A stretch of 64,000 bases of DNA from NCBI GenBank assembly GCA_008508345.1, contig QNGE01003028.1, positions 1 through 64,000 on the forward strand, given 5' to 3'. Below are positions 33,500-50,099 of the stretch, piece after piece. Within the stretch, counting starts at the first letter, position 1; the number at the start of each line of letters is the position of its first letter. The DNA comes from Paragonimus westermani. Its lineage: Eukaryota; Platyhelminthes; Trematoda; Plagiorchiida; Troglotrematidae. A model generated the notes under the pieces. That model worked only from the letters and a program-made list of their open reading frames with translations. It did no database searches and had not been told where the DNA came from. Made by a program: the position numbers and the translations under genes.

Positions 33500-36400
33500 T
33501 CACTCACAACAAAATGACAATGTGCGTTTGATGAGATCAACAAAATGATGAGCATGCTTTCCTAGGTGCACTTGAAGAACCGATCGAGTTCAGAAAACCC
33601 GTGATAATGACGATGTATTTTTCACTCTCAAAGTGCGTCTTTGATATGAACGTCCACTCAATCGCTTGTGAAACAGACTACGTTCCCACTTCTGTCAAAA
33701 GCAACTGGAAGAGATGATTGAAGAGAATGAGGTAAAATCGTCACTTTCGCGAGGCATTCGACTAGGACGAAACACAAGAACAGTGATGTTTTTCTGTTGC
33801 AATAAGACGGTATAAAAGCTAACCATATTAATCATTGGTTAAAGTTGATAGCCGAAGTGTTTCACAGGACTGAGTCGGGAAAAAACGACCGCTCTTATGC
33901 ATTAAACAGAAAAACATTACCGATCGCATTCTCAAGCAGGAACTAAAAAATACTTGGCTACCACTCAAACATACACAATATTGTAACTGGGAGGTCCACC
34001 CGTACCCATCCTTTAACAGAATTAAGACCACAACTCATACAGCTAACGCTTCGACGTGGTTACCGCTGAGACTCCCACCGATTGAACATCTCAACATCAC
34101 TTTGGGTTATGAGCCGCACCCGTGGGTACCATGGGTCGGGCTTTCGCTGTTCACGATAGCGGTCCATGAAGTGGCAGAGCAATAAACAAGTGTAAATGTA
34201 TGGCGAAAAACTGAGCAAAAAATTGGAGACTCATGGCAAGGAAGAACCAACAAATACAAGCAAGCCTTAGCGTGTCAACACCGTATTATGCATGAGCTCC
34301 CAAGACGACACAAACCAAATCGTCCCCTAACATAAAGTCATAACACTTCGCTCGACATGAAATTGAAAGCCGCGTGACTGAACACTCGCGCGACTGTTCA
34401 ATGTGCGACCGTTTGTACCGGCCGGTGACATGTTACAGCGGGTGCGGCCACCACTGGAATTGCCCTCCAATGGTCAGTAAAGTAGTAATGCATGACGTCA
34501 TCGTTAGGCCTGAGTAGACTAACCTATTTCAGGTTCAACAAGAACTCGTCACAATTAGACAACTTAAAAAACTGTACGCGAGAGCAACCTGCTTTCATGA
34601 GTCGAGTGATAAACAAAACGATTGTCTAAGCAACAGAAAAACATGCAAACGACAACGGTATTGCGGCCGAATATGGCATGGGGAGCACACATGCCAGTAT
34701 GGTCACCTACATGCGGATACAATTGCAAAAGAAGGGGAACGTGGAAATCTGATGGATCAAAAGGTCACACATTCCGGTCGCAGTCTCAATGTGTTAACAG
34801 TGCTGTTCAGGATGACCAAGGGTTACGAAAATGGTTTTCTGGCCACCGGAGTATCACCTCAAGAAATGATAGAGGAATTTGTGAAAACGCGTCTACCGTC
34901 TTCTAGGTAGACTTCGGATGTAGTACATGTGTTAAAAACGACTAAGAGAATGAAGGAATGAACAGTCTGTGTAATCGCAATAGCTGTGCACTGAAATCGC
35001 ATTTGAAGATTAATCCCGGGATTCCGGTTATGCTAAGGAAGATGACAACACAGGAAGCGGATTACCTCGGATGCATACTTAAAAGTACACATACTTATTG
35101 TGACAGAAGCCTGTCTTAGCTGGAAAGTCGTCTAGAACAACATAAGCGTAGTGTTTGCAACTGAAGAGTGTACGAGCGGCGAGTCCACCTTGTCACAAAG
35201 GGGATAGGCGGTTTCAAACATCACTGGAGTAGGCGAACACAGCATAGAACGCAGAGGTATCCCATAGCAGTTAGCCACTTGTGTATCCCAGATACACACA
35301 GACACGCGTACCCACTCACACGCAGACACAGACGGTCAACTAGGAAGACGGAACTCGATAGGATGCGCACGTACTGATCCACTCCGCTACCTTGGCGTAG
35401 CGATCAGGCTTGCCTGTTGCGTTGATCCATAGGGCTGGGAATGCCAGGACTCCGATTTTACAAAGGCAAGCAGACTAACGGGAGCCAGCCAGATAAGTTG
35501 TTTAACACATATCGCACTGCTGACCGTGCAAAAGCGCATTGGCACGGAGTCATAATACTATGAGCATACAGCGGATGTATACTGATAGTTCTACTACTGC
35601 TGTCTTTAGACTGAGGAAGACGTTTCGAAAAAAACTTGAACAAAGTACACGATAGCTACCCAACAGCTGACCATGACAACCAGCGTTCCACTCTGCATAA
35701 TCGAAAAACCCACAGTACTTTCCAGAAGCGTGATTTGGAATACACCTACAGCGCACAACCGTAACCACAATCACATAACAGGATCTGATTCATTACACTG
35801 GACAATCCTTCAACTGTCAGAATCATTAGTACTGCGTAGGACTCATCAAGGAGATCTAACGTTACGTTGCCCCCTAAGTCAGTCGCTAGATCCGACCCCT
35901 ACAGCCAACCGAACACACGGCCGTGGACATCGGGGGTTGCCGGCTGGAATATTGAGTGTTTACATACCGCTAGGTCTATGCAGCACGGGATGGCCGCAAC
36001 GTTGCACCGTATTGATTGATATTCAGGTGGGAGGTTACGGCATTGATGAGGCCACTGTGTGTGGGACGAGGCTCGTAGACAAAGGCGACCACGAGGGAAA
36101 AATAGATGGCCGCATACTGGGTCGATAACCCGGTAGAAGACACCCAGGAGCACGCCATGTTGCTTGCAGTTGCTGATCGCACTAATTCTTTGACGACAGG
36201 CGGACGGCATGGCATCGGCCCCCGAGTTGTCTCCAGGCGATTCAGCCAGCTTCATTGCCTAGTGTTTACAGTACAACCATGTGTTACGCCAAAGATAAAA
36301 AGGATCACTTCTATTATAGGCTCTTCACTGCAGCCCAATTAACGTAGACAGACGAATTTGAGGTGCAGTCAGATCCTACATAACTGAGTAGCCTGGTGTA

Positions 36401-36735
36401 CATAGAGTTCACAGACTTGATGTCAATGAGAAAACGCCGACCGAGCCAATCATCACAAAAACTCGCTTGAGACAAGACATGAAAGATGTCGACTTGAATT
36501 CACTTACAGGTCAACACCGTCTGTTTAACCACGGGAACGGACGGGAACGCGGTAGTCCCGAAGTATGTATTAAGTAAGTGATGCACGAGGCAAGATGCAG
36601 CACCGATCGCAGGCTGATCAGGACCGCCATTTTCGCACGTGACAGCCCGCGTACTGTAAATCAACTAGTCGGTGAATGAGGGTGAATGGCGAGTGGCAAC
36701 ACAACCTAAAGACGAAGACCAACTTCAAATAACAC
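33500..36735. other. No recognised gene
   Basis: Overlapping open frames on both strands at 35.67-36.34 kb (151 codons plus, 118 codons minus) lack motifs. No repeats shared with the rest of the window were noticed. Confidence 0.4.
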
Positions 36736-37235
36736 CATCATCCTCACCATGTTAATCATCAACACGATCAGACAGCAATAAGCAAGTGGTTCACACTAAT
36801 GCCTAACTGTCACACAACCATCAACAAGTAAACTAGGCAATGATCAGGACAAAAATCAACGGAAAGGAAAGAGAGAGGATCCAATTGCAAAAAATAGTTA
36901 CGTCCACACCCAAACGTTCATCACCACGATGACTACAACTTCCAAACAAGCAACCCACCTATAAAGTGAGGGTAAGGCGCAATCAAAATGGTTTACATAC
37001 GGTTTTCAATGCTCCGACTCGTCAGATACACTTACCTCAACCAGGACAAACCACAACAGTCATACAAATGGGTTAGATTAGCTGACATCTCATATAAAAT
37101 CATCCTGCCGTCTACCTTGTGAGTCGTCAGGTCCCCACTAGCACGAACGAAGCCGACCATCAATGTCCAACTCACTGGTGAGCGACTTTATCCCAGGAAC
37201 TTAGCACCATATGTCGCTCAGTCACAGCGTCAACG

Positions 37236-38594
37236 AAGAGTGGTCGGCGTCGCAGACGACTAGATGACATCTGTAGTACAAGACCTAACCATCTAAGTCT
37301 GCTCAAACCGGAAGACTGAACAAAATCATTCGCTTGCTAATCACCGCCACATACCCGCTTCCTAACCTATTCGACGCTTACCCGATGGTGCCACACGATA
37401 CGAGCAACCAAACACACACACCGATGGTTAGATACTTGAAGACAGTTCACTTCTGAGCGGCTCAGTTTGGTAACCGTAAACAAGCACAGTCACGCTGTCG
37501 TCTTATATACGCAACCCTTAGGCTTCAGAGAGCTACCTCTCTATCGCCAGAAGTATTCTAGATTAGTGAATACTGCCCTGGCTTTGGAGGCACGAGCTTC
37601 TCCCACTCCCTGAATGTCCGCCGTTGCTTACCTAACTTCCCGAAAACACGAACCAGTTAACTTCCATGACTTTATTGTCTAACGTTAAACTTGTGGTGGA
37701 TAATCAGGCCGTAGGTGTGGGTATTAAAACACTCGGCGAAATACCTCGACGCGGGGTGGGGGAGGAGAGGCACGTCCAAAACCCCACAACGAACGGATCG
37801 GGGACGGCTGGGGCGACCGGATGAGTCTTCACTCGACTGGATCGGACCAACGGGCGACACGTGGCAGGCAAAAAAGAGGGGACGACAAAATCGGAGGCGC
37901 GAATATTCCAACACTCACAGGACTATCGCGACGCTGTCGTGGACTACGACCAGAGGTCAGCGTAGATAGATGGGGGAGAACAAGAGCGACCGGACGAACC
38001 ATCGCTCAACTAAATCGGGCCAACGGGCGAAGAATGGCAGGCAGAACCCCCCACCCCCCGATAGACGGCTCCGATCGCGCACATAAACCGGGCAGGAGTG
38101 CACACGATGCGTGAACAGAAAGCCGGGGGGTTGTGGTCCGGAATGATGACTCATAAACGCGAGCGCGCGCGTAGCATGACCGACTAGCGTATTGGACAGT
38201 AAAGACTGTGCTTTATTGGACGCCTTTTCGCTACAAACTTACGCATTCACAACAGCCTTGTTTAAACACTTGACGTTTCGAGGTCGTAAAGTGTCCACCA
38301 CAATAGTTGATGGAGCGCAAAATTGCGTCGAGCACTGTCTGTGCTGCTAGCAGACTGTCAAACAACAGCATCCCATCGCCAGCATCAAAAAGCATTCAGT
38401 CCTCCATCAGGTAGCACGTTCATACTGACCTCTTGATAGTGACGAAGAAGATCCTCCACTATTTCGTCTATAACAAAATCATGCAAACATGGTAAAAGTG
38501 GACGTACGCCGCTCTTGGTGCTGTCGTGGTAGCCTGTTCGCAATTAAAATGTCAACAGACTTGCTGTGTTTGATCATCGTTGTCTCTGCCAATA
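37236..38594 (+). repeat. Left arm of a 1359-bp inverted repeat
   Basis: Matches the reverse complement of 48677-50035 with no length difference and only a few base differences noticed (one near 37850, two near 38195). Outside both ends similarity continues but drops sharply, since both arms lie in older LINE copies. Confidence 0.95.
37692..38235 (-). repeat. Solo LTR copy C (in left arm)
   Basis: The inverted counterpart of copy D, with two 181-base internal units starting at about 37721 and 37902. It interrupts the LINE and is flanked by AACT on each side (AGTT on the minus strand), a 4-bp target duplication. Confidence 0.85.
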
Positions 38595-38699
38595 TGCCCA
38601 TATTGAGCAGACTTATCACCTGATGAACGCCGCCGTTCAGCGGCGCGTACTCCTGAACCTTCGGAGCGCGCGAGTAACTGATCACGCCGCACAGCTTGC

Positions 38700-43855
<5,156 letters not shown>

Positions 43856-43989
43856 GATGACTAGAAAGTCTGATATAAACTCGGTCACGTAATTCTGACG
43901 CAACTGCACGCAGCAGACGCCTGCACCATCCTAACGACTCATCCAGTATATCAATCTTCGGGACCGTTTTTCTGGCACTATTTCGTGTG

Positions 43990-44190
43990 TTGTTTAGACC
44001 AGTCAAAGGGTCAATGTGCGTTTTCGTTTGGCGCGTTTTTGAGTGCCACCGAGTGAGCGTGTGTACATCTAACGTTTCATCATTTCCATACTAAGACTGA
44101 GCTAGAGCTTCTCGTATTTCTAAGTGTAAATCACAGCTCAAGAATACGATCCGGTAGGCAGAATTTTAACATTCCGAACAATTAATAAGA
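43990..44190 (+). other. Putative gypsy LTR/leader fragment
   Basis: Shares blocks with 57175-57360, for example GTTTTCGTTTGGCGCG, TTGAGTGCCACCGAGTG and TATTTCTAA in the same order. It stands immediately before a gypsy pol fragment. LTR status is inferred from position and repetition; termini are not defined. Confidence 0.4.
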
Positions 44191-44196
44191 TACGAA

Positions 44197-45721
44197 TTGC
44201 AAGCGAAAGTTGCAGAATATCCTGAGGCACCGCTAGCCATCAACGCTCATCGCGGTCCGTCCTGGTGTAAGCGTTCTCAACTCTACATGGAGACTGCGTT
44301 GGCAGCCTCCCAGCAGACTATGGATTCGATGCTCGCCGATGTGCCGGGTGCAGCTGCCTATTACGACGACAATGTTGTGACCTGGATTGAGGAAGCAGAG
44401 CTGATGCAAAGCTTGAACCAGGCACCTGAGAGCATGGCCCACTAAGGATTAGACATTCGTGTTTTTTAGCCAACCAGTGTGCACATTAGCTTTGCGACCC
44501 CGTTCATCGTTGATATTCAGCTAACCCATTTGGGACACTTTAGATTGATATCGAGACAACTTAAAGTGAAAAAGGTAAAGAGGGGGATGAATGCACCAGC
44601 ACCATTCAAAGCCGATGTCAAACGAGTGATTTCGAAAATCACTCAAAAGCCCCTGGTTATATTAGAGACAATCGCTGAAGCATCCTACCGGGATGGGACA
44701 ATAAAACCGGTGGGATCGCACAACCAGAACGGCTGGCCGGGATTACCAAGTGACCTGGCAGTCAATACTATACGTACCTTGCGTTCAATTTTTAATGGTT
44801 GTGTATCCTTCGAAGAACGTACAGTCATCTATCCAGGTCTTCAACCCAAAGTGATTTACCAGCTTCACAACGGCCATCCGAGCATAAACGGAATGAACGC
44901 GTTGCCTCGTAGCTATGAAAACCGATCATGCATGGATTAACTGGAGCAAGCGGTTCGAGTTTGTCAAGGTTGTGTCTCCGTGTCCAAGGCACGATCAAAG
45001 ACTTCAATTTCGTCTTGACCCAATCCTACAGTTTCGCGATCTATAGTACACTTGAAGTGTGTTGAACTTCACTATGATCAGAACTTCCTGATTAAGGTGC
45101 TAACAACAGCTGGGACAGCTTATCGGGCGACATCAGGTCAGCAGGCACCTGAGAAACGACCTCCAATAAGGACCCTTATTGGACGGAAAATCCGATAGCT
45201 ACTGGACTCTCCTCAAGGAACTGTCACTGTTTCAGTATTCACGAATACAATCAGAGAGAGCAGGGTTGTTCAACACAGAGCCAAATACTAACAAACTAGC
45301 CTCCTTGGCTCGAAATCCTTTCCAACATGGTCTTTGGGTAATATTGGGAGGAAGTTGGGTGACGTCATTTCCGAAATCAGAATTCGAGCAGACGTTTGAA
45401 TACGTCACGCCGGCAAACTTGAATCATAGGTCTCACTGAAAAATCACTGAGGGTAAAAAAGATACCTTTGGTCATTCTGAGTCGATGTCTGCAGAATCAA
45501 CTATTAACATGCAAAGTTCGCTGCGTAAGATGAGTTCTAGATCGATCGGGTGCGACGGCCAACGACACCTCAACTCGTTATCAACTTTCCTGGTACGATC
45601 AACGTCCTGGAAGAGAAGTGTTCCTATTAGACCAAACCCGACCAGAAGAACACGATTTCACATCCCAAATTCCAACAGCTCAAATCCGCTCACGTGGTAC
45701 AAAAGTCAGTTATTTCTATAA
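44197..45721 (+). pseudogene. Ty3/gypsy pol fragment (RT, integrase, tail)
   Basis: RT: LAINAHRGPSW (about 44230-44265), SQQTMDSMLADVPGAAAYYD (about 44308-44365, where the usual YLDD reads YYDD). A deletion removes the rest of RT and most of RNase H. Integrase N-terminus: GLQPKVIYQLHNGHPSINGM (about 44840-44897, the H..H part) and CQGCVSVSKARSK (about 44965-45003, the C..C part). The integrase core is mostly gone. The tail at 45500-45721 is Ser/Pro/Arg-rich (PIRPNPTRRTRF). The RT residues YYDD keep both catalytic Asp, but the copy is clearly defective. Confidence 0.7.
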
Positions 45722-45729
45722 ATACACAG

Positions 45730-46260
45730 AGGTGCTTTAAGTAAAGTTGTGGTATCCGGGAACTAAATACACTGCCTATCTAGAGTGTCTTGTCAGTCTT
45801 TATCGATTCATCTAGTTTGCAATCTGGAGATGCACCCATCAGTCATTCGTATCAACCGTTTACGTGCGTACTGAACAGATTCCAGCTTTAACACTGCGGA
45901 AATGTAGATTGTTCGTTAACCTTATTCTGATCTCTAAGCTCGAGGCCTGAGAGACCATAGTTTAGCTGATCTTTAGGAAACGCGTTTCAGCGTGTCTATT
46001 ACAGTGCTTCTGAAGAACAAGGCGCGAACAACAGTGATGACAACCGAAGACGTAGCCGTATATCGATAGTTGTATACAGGGTCCAGTAATGCTGATGAAT
46101 ACATCACCACCCTCGTTGGTCGTGCCTAGCTGGTCAGAAAATGGTCGACTGATCAACGATGACATGTAGAACTTGACAGAGGTGGACAGGCAGGTTTTAG
46201 TTTCTGGACGAGTCTGTCATGCCATTCAGGATACGGAGGTACTCTCTGCTACTGAAGTGG
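45730..46260. other. No recognised gene; possible 3' LTR
   Basis: Lies between the end of one gypsy copy and the 5' LTR of the next. No defined repeat was found. Confidence 0.4.
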
Positions 46261-46265
46261 GTGGT

Positions 46266-46745
46266 TATCGGGGAAGTCTCCAGTTCCCTGAAAACACTGC
46301 GTAACAAAAGAACCAACAAAGCATACTTGTGAGTGACCTTCACAGTTACTAGGGTCATGTGCTTCTCCGGTCTTCGGGAGCATCCTCAGCCCTCGTGACA
46401 ATTGTTGTCATCCAGACTGCACGCTTACCCCTGCACTGTCTGAACTTGTCTGGTCCATTTTTTTACCTTTGCTTGTTGCTAGCCCACCTCATGAATATGA
46501 GCAGGGTTGTGAATATGTGTTCCTCGAACTGAGTGATGTAAAAAGATCTTTGTTCGGAGGCCAGTCTTTTTATTTGTTAATGTGTGAGCTTCGGGTGGTT
46601 CGGTTGGCCGGGAAGTTATAAACTAGTGTATACTCTGTAATCCGTTGTTCATTACAGCTGACCGTCGTTCCGTCATACGCCGTTCCATTAACCGCCATTC
46701 TGTTATCTGTTTACGCGCTCGTAGGCCGTAGATCCAGCTACAACA
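46266..46745 (+). repeat. 5' LTR of a CsRn1-like gypsy element
   Basis: About 70% identical by eye to the solo LTR at 33048-33489. It ends CTACAACA and is followed by CTGGCGAACGGG, whose TGGCG start suits a tRNA primer-binding site, and then a Gag ATG at 46775. Confidence 0.65.
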
Positions 46746-46774
46746 CTGGCGAACGGGCCTAGGGCTTTTCAACA

Positions 46775-47700
46775 ATGACTGATAAACCCGTTAATTTAGA
46801 ATGTCTTTTCTCGCAACAGTTCAAGCTTTCGGAGGCACTCATTGATCGTTTATCTACATCACAACTGGACCCACCGGCATCAGCCGGCGGGAAGCAATCA
46901 GTTGATGCTGTCGCAATCGGCATCGTTAAGTTTCATTAGGATGTCTAAGCCAGCTTGACTTTTGATGCCTAGTTTAGACGTACGAGGATCTGGTCAATGC
47001 GGACTTCGGTGTACAGGACGAACCGTGGAGGGTCCGTCTTCTCCTACGGAAATCCGGCAGTATCGAACACCAGAAGTATGTCAACTCTATCTTTCCAAAG
47101 AACCTACGCGACAACTTTTTCAAAGAAACGGTTGAGTCGAGGTGGTCAATTTTCGGTGACCAGTCTTCTTTATTCAACACGAGTTACCAGTGTCTGGAAC
47201 TGCCCAAGTGAGACGACGACGACCACGTCATCTATACCGGTGTGGTCAATCGTGAGTGTCAGCGTTTCAAGCTTGGTTCGCTTACTGAGGATCAACTCAA
47301 ATGTTTGGTGTTCGTCTGTGGCTTCCACTATCCGAAAGACGCCGACATCCGCACTCGTTTGCTGAACAAGGTCGAGCAAGATCCCACAATGACTCTTCGG
47401 ATGCTCACCACTGAGTGCTATCGCCTCACCAACCTCAAACACGACGTTGCAACGGTCCAACGCGGCACTGGTGCCGTACAGGCATTACGTTCCGGCTCAC
47501 CCACACACGGTTCGAGCAATGGTACACGAACCCAGAATGTCTCACGATATCCCGGCCTTGGTTCACTTCCCGCAGGACTAGGCTCGTATTCCCGGCGTTC
47601 ACGCGCCAAGAAGTCACCTCCGTCCCCCTGTAGGCATTGTGGCGCCTGGCATTTTTATCGTGACTGTCCCTTCGAGGGCGCACCCGTGTCTCGTGATTTG
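46775..47700 (+). pseudogene. CsRn1-like gypsy Gag
   Basis: Begins MTDKPVNLECLFSQQFKLSE and soon meets a stop (about 46937). A long frame from 47242 reads VNRECQRFKLGSLTEDQLKC, LVFVCGFHYPKDADIRTRLL, DPTMTLRMLTTECYRLTNLK and a Cys/His box CRHCGAWHFYRDC with spacing C-x2-C-x3-H-x4-C, one residue shorter than the common retroviral CCHC. It matches the Gag of the element at 6590-7450. The second half of the nucleocapsid region is lost, and the frame runs directly into RT remnants. Confidence 0.8.
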
Positions 47701-47719
47701 GTCACTACCAACACCCATT

Positions 47720-48660
47720 GCGGCTGCTTCAATTTTCCATCAGGTGATGGACACGCTACTTACTGGTCTCTCCAAGGCAGGTGCGTGCGTGGACAGTATC
47801 CTGATTGTCAGACGCATCCCAGACGAGTTGTAAAATCGCATCCATGTTGTCCTGGAGCGTATCCAGGAATACAGCTCCCGTTTGAACCCGGAGGAATGTC
47901 AACTCTCTTCAATTCAACAAATATCCGGGCTTCATTTTTGATACGGCTGACCGCTATCCCGACCCTGAGAACATCAGGGCTATTCAAAAGAGGCCGCCAC
48001 CCAGGGATGTCTTCGCTTCGTTTCTTCCTTGGTTTGATCAGCTACTACGGGGCACTTCAATCATCAACCATTTGCTGGAGGAAGACGCATCTTGGCATTG
48101 CTCTACTGACTGTGCAGCTGCATTCGTTCAGCTGAAATCAATAGTCAGCTCCAACCTGCTTTTGACCCACCATAACCCCAAGCTGTCAATCGTCGTGGCA
48201 ACCGATGCCCCCCATAACGGTACTGGCGCCGTCGTCCCTATATGTTTCCTTACAGATCGGAAAAAAACATTATGGACGCCTCCAGAACACATACAGCCGC
48301 TGAGAGGAACTAAGGCCGCAGTGAAACGGTTCCACAGGTTGACCCATCGTCGGCAGTACACCCACTGCTGTCAATCTTCGGTTCAAAGAGTACACCGGTG
48401 CACTCCGCCAACTGACTTTAACGTTGAGCCACCATTATGCTCGGCTATGACTTTAGGATCAAGCATCACAAGACAAAGAACTTTGGGTACGCTGATGTTG
48501 TCTACCGCTTCATTGGTAACCATCGACCGGCCGAAGAAGATACGCTGATCGTCACCGTGTCTATTGCACTAGACACCGCCCGACAGTCATCAGATGCTGT
48601 CCAGGCCCTTCCGGTCACTGGAGTCGACATTAGGCGAGCCACAAGAAAAAAACAATTCCT
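47720..48660 (+). pseudogene. gypsy RT and RNase H remnant
   Basis: The RT part is short: FHQVMDTLLTGLSKAGACVD (about 47735-47795; YLDD degraded to CVDS) and LERIQEYSSRLNPEECQLS (frame shift). RNase H: FFLGLISYYGA (about 48025), LLEEDASWHCSTDCAAAFVQ (about 48072-48131), LLLTHHNPKLSIVVATDAPH (about 48159-48218, RNase H catalytic Asp present), LGYDFRIKHHKTKNFGYADV (about 48440-48500, the 'FG.ADALSR' end). Protease and half of RT are deleted. The copy is cut at about 48660, where the right-arm LINE begins. Confidence 0.75.
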
Positions 48661-48676
48661 AGGCTTAATATGGGCT

Positions 48677-50035
48677 TATTGGCAGAGACAACGATGATCA
48701 AACACAGCAAGTCTGTTGACATTTTAATTGCGAACAGGCTACCACGACAGCACCAAGAGCGGCGTACGTCCACTTTTACCATGTTTGCATGATTTTGTTA
48801 TAGACGAAATAGTGGAGGATCTTCTTCGTCACTATCAAGAGGTCAGTATGAACGTGCTACCTGATGGAGGACTGAATGCTTTTTGATGCTGGCGATGGGA
48901 TGCTGTTGTTTGACAGTCTGCTAGCAGCACAGACAGTGCTCGACGCAATTTTGCGCTCCATCAACTATTGTGGTGGACACTTTACGACCTCGAAACGTCA
49001 AGTGTTTAAACAAGGCTGTTGTGAATGCGTAAGTTTGTAGCGAAAAGGCGTCCAATAAAGCACAATCTTTACTGTCCAATACGCTACTCAGTCATGCTAC
49101 GCGCGCGCTCGCGTTTATGAGTCATCATTCCGGACCACAACCCCCCGGCTTTCTGTTCACGCATCGTGTGCACTCCTGCCCGGTTTATGTGCGCGATCGG
49201 AGCCGTCTATCGGGGGGTGGGGGGTTCTGCCTGCCATTCTTCGCCCGTTGGCCCGATTTAGTTGAGCGATGGTTCGTCCGGTCGCTCTTGTTCTCCCCCA
49301 TCTATCTACGCTGACCTCTGGTCGTAGTCCACGACAGCGTCGCGATAGTCCTGTGAGTGTTGGAATATTCGCGCCTCCGATTTTGTCGTCCCCTCTTTTT
49401 TGCCTGCCACGTGTCGCTCGTTGGTCCGATCCAGTCGAGTGAAGACTCATCCGGTCGCCCCAGCCGTCCCCGATCCGTTCGTTGTGGGGTTTTGGACGTG
49501 CCTCTCCTCCCCCACCCCGCGTCGAGGTATTTCGCCGAGTGTTTTAATACCCACACCTACGGCCTGATTATCCACCACAAGTTTAACGTTAGACAATAAA
49601 GTCATGGAAGTTAACTGGTTCGTGTTTTCGGGAAGTTAGGTAAGCAACGGCGGACATTCAGGGAGTGGGAGAAGCTCGTGCCTCCAAAGCCAGGGCAGTA
49701 TTCACTAATCTAGAATACTTCTGGCGATAGAGAGGTAGCTCTCTGAAGCCTAAGGGTTGCGTATATAAGACGACAGCGTGACTGTGCTTGTTTACGGTTA
49801 CCAAACTGAGCCGCTCAGAAGTGAACTGTCTTCAAGTATCTAACCATCGGTGTGTGTGTTTGGTTGCTCGTATCGTGTGGCACCATCGGGTAAGCGTCGA
49901 ATAGGTTAGGAAGCGGGTATGTGGCGGTGATTAGCAAGCGAATGATTTTGTTCAGTCTTCCGGTTTGAGCAGACTTAGATGGTTAGGTCTTGTACTACAG
50001 ATGTCATCTAGTCGTCTGCGACGCCGACCACTCTT
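48677..50035 (-). repeat. Right arm of the 1359-bp inverted repeat
   Basis: Reverse complement of 37236-38594. The spacer between arms is 10,082 bases (38595-48676). Confidence 0.95.
49036..49579 (+). repeat. Solo LTR copy D with 4-bp target duplication
   Basis: TGTAGCG...CCACCACA, the TG...CA ends of an LTR, flanked by AGTT at 49032-49035 and AGTT at 49580-49583. The LINE reads through the site when the insertion is removed (compare about 54885-54900). Two 181-base internal tandem units. Confidence 0.85.
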
Positions 50036-50099
50036 TGTCAACGCTGTGACTGAGTGGCGTAAGGTGCAATGTAGACAGGTGATCAGAAACCACTTCCAT

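Larger units (their letters stand above)
36740..38690 (-). pseudogene. LINE (RTE-like) 3' portion, left arm copy
   Basis: Minus strand, in sense order: LNGGVHQVISLLNMG (about 38640-38597), SGVR.PLLPC and FVIDEIVED (about 38490-38455; the second lies at the end of the RT palm), LDAILRSINYCGGHFTTSKR (about 38340-38280, the 'LDAI..S...FG..F...KCKV' block), then after the solo LTR the 'FVY.GS' and 'RCLR.IARIGWH' regions, and a 3' UTR with a TGTGTGACAGTTAGGC-like block ending near 36740. It is interrupted by solo LTR copy C and carries stops. The part from 37236 to 38594 is repeated in inverted orientation at 48677-50035. Confidence 0.65.
48660..50085 (+). pseudogene. LINE (RTE-like) fragment, right arm copy
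   Basis: Plus-strand counterpart of the left arm: DSTKSGVRPLLPCLHDFVID (about 48740-48800), LLAAQTVLDAILRSINYCGG (about 48917-48976), then the solo LTR, then LINE thumb sequence aligned with 54890-55370. Unlike the left arm, the LINE's 3' end is missing: similarity to 55360-55400 fades near 50085. Its 5' junction abuts gypsy RNase H. Confidence 0.65.

Noticed and set aside
33358..33555. Short secreted-protein-like ORF with an N-terminal hydrophobic stretch
   Set aside because: It lies entirely in a solo LTR and the frame is not kept in the homologous LTR at 46.3-46.7 kb.
35673..36342. Overlapping frames on both strands (151 and 118 codons)
   Set aside because: No family signature on either strand and no splice support.
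37790..37860. GGATGAGTC...GACTGGA blocks in the solo LTR units, reminiscent of a hammerhead
   Set aside because: Essential core bases differ (CGGATGA, TGGA) and are not conserved toward consensus in the other copies.
37672..38154. Long open frames on both strands within the solo LTR copies
   Set aside because: They follow a G+C-rich repeated DNA unit, recur identically in inverted copies and have no protein motif.
38612..38645. CTGATGA followed by a strong CGCCGC/GCGGCG hairpin
   Set aside because: No GAAA after the hairpin, so it lacks a hammerhead core.
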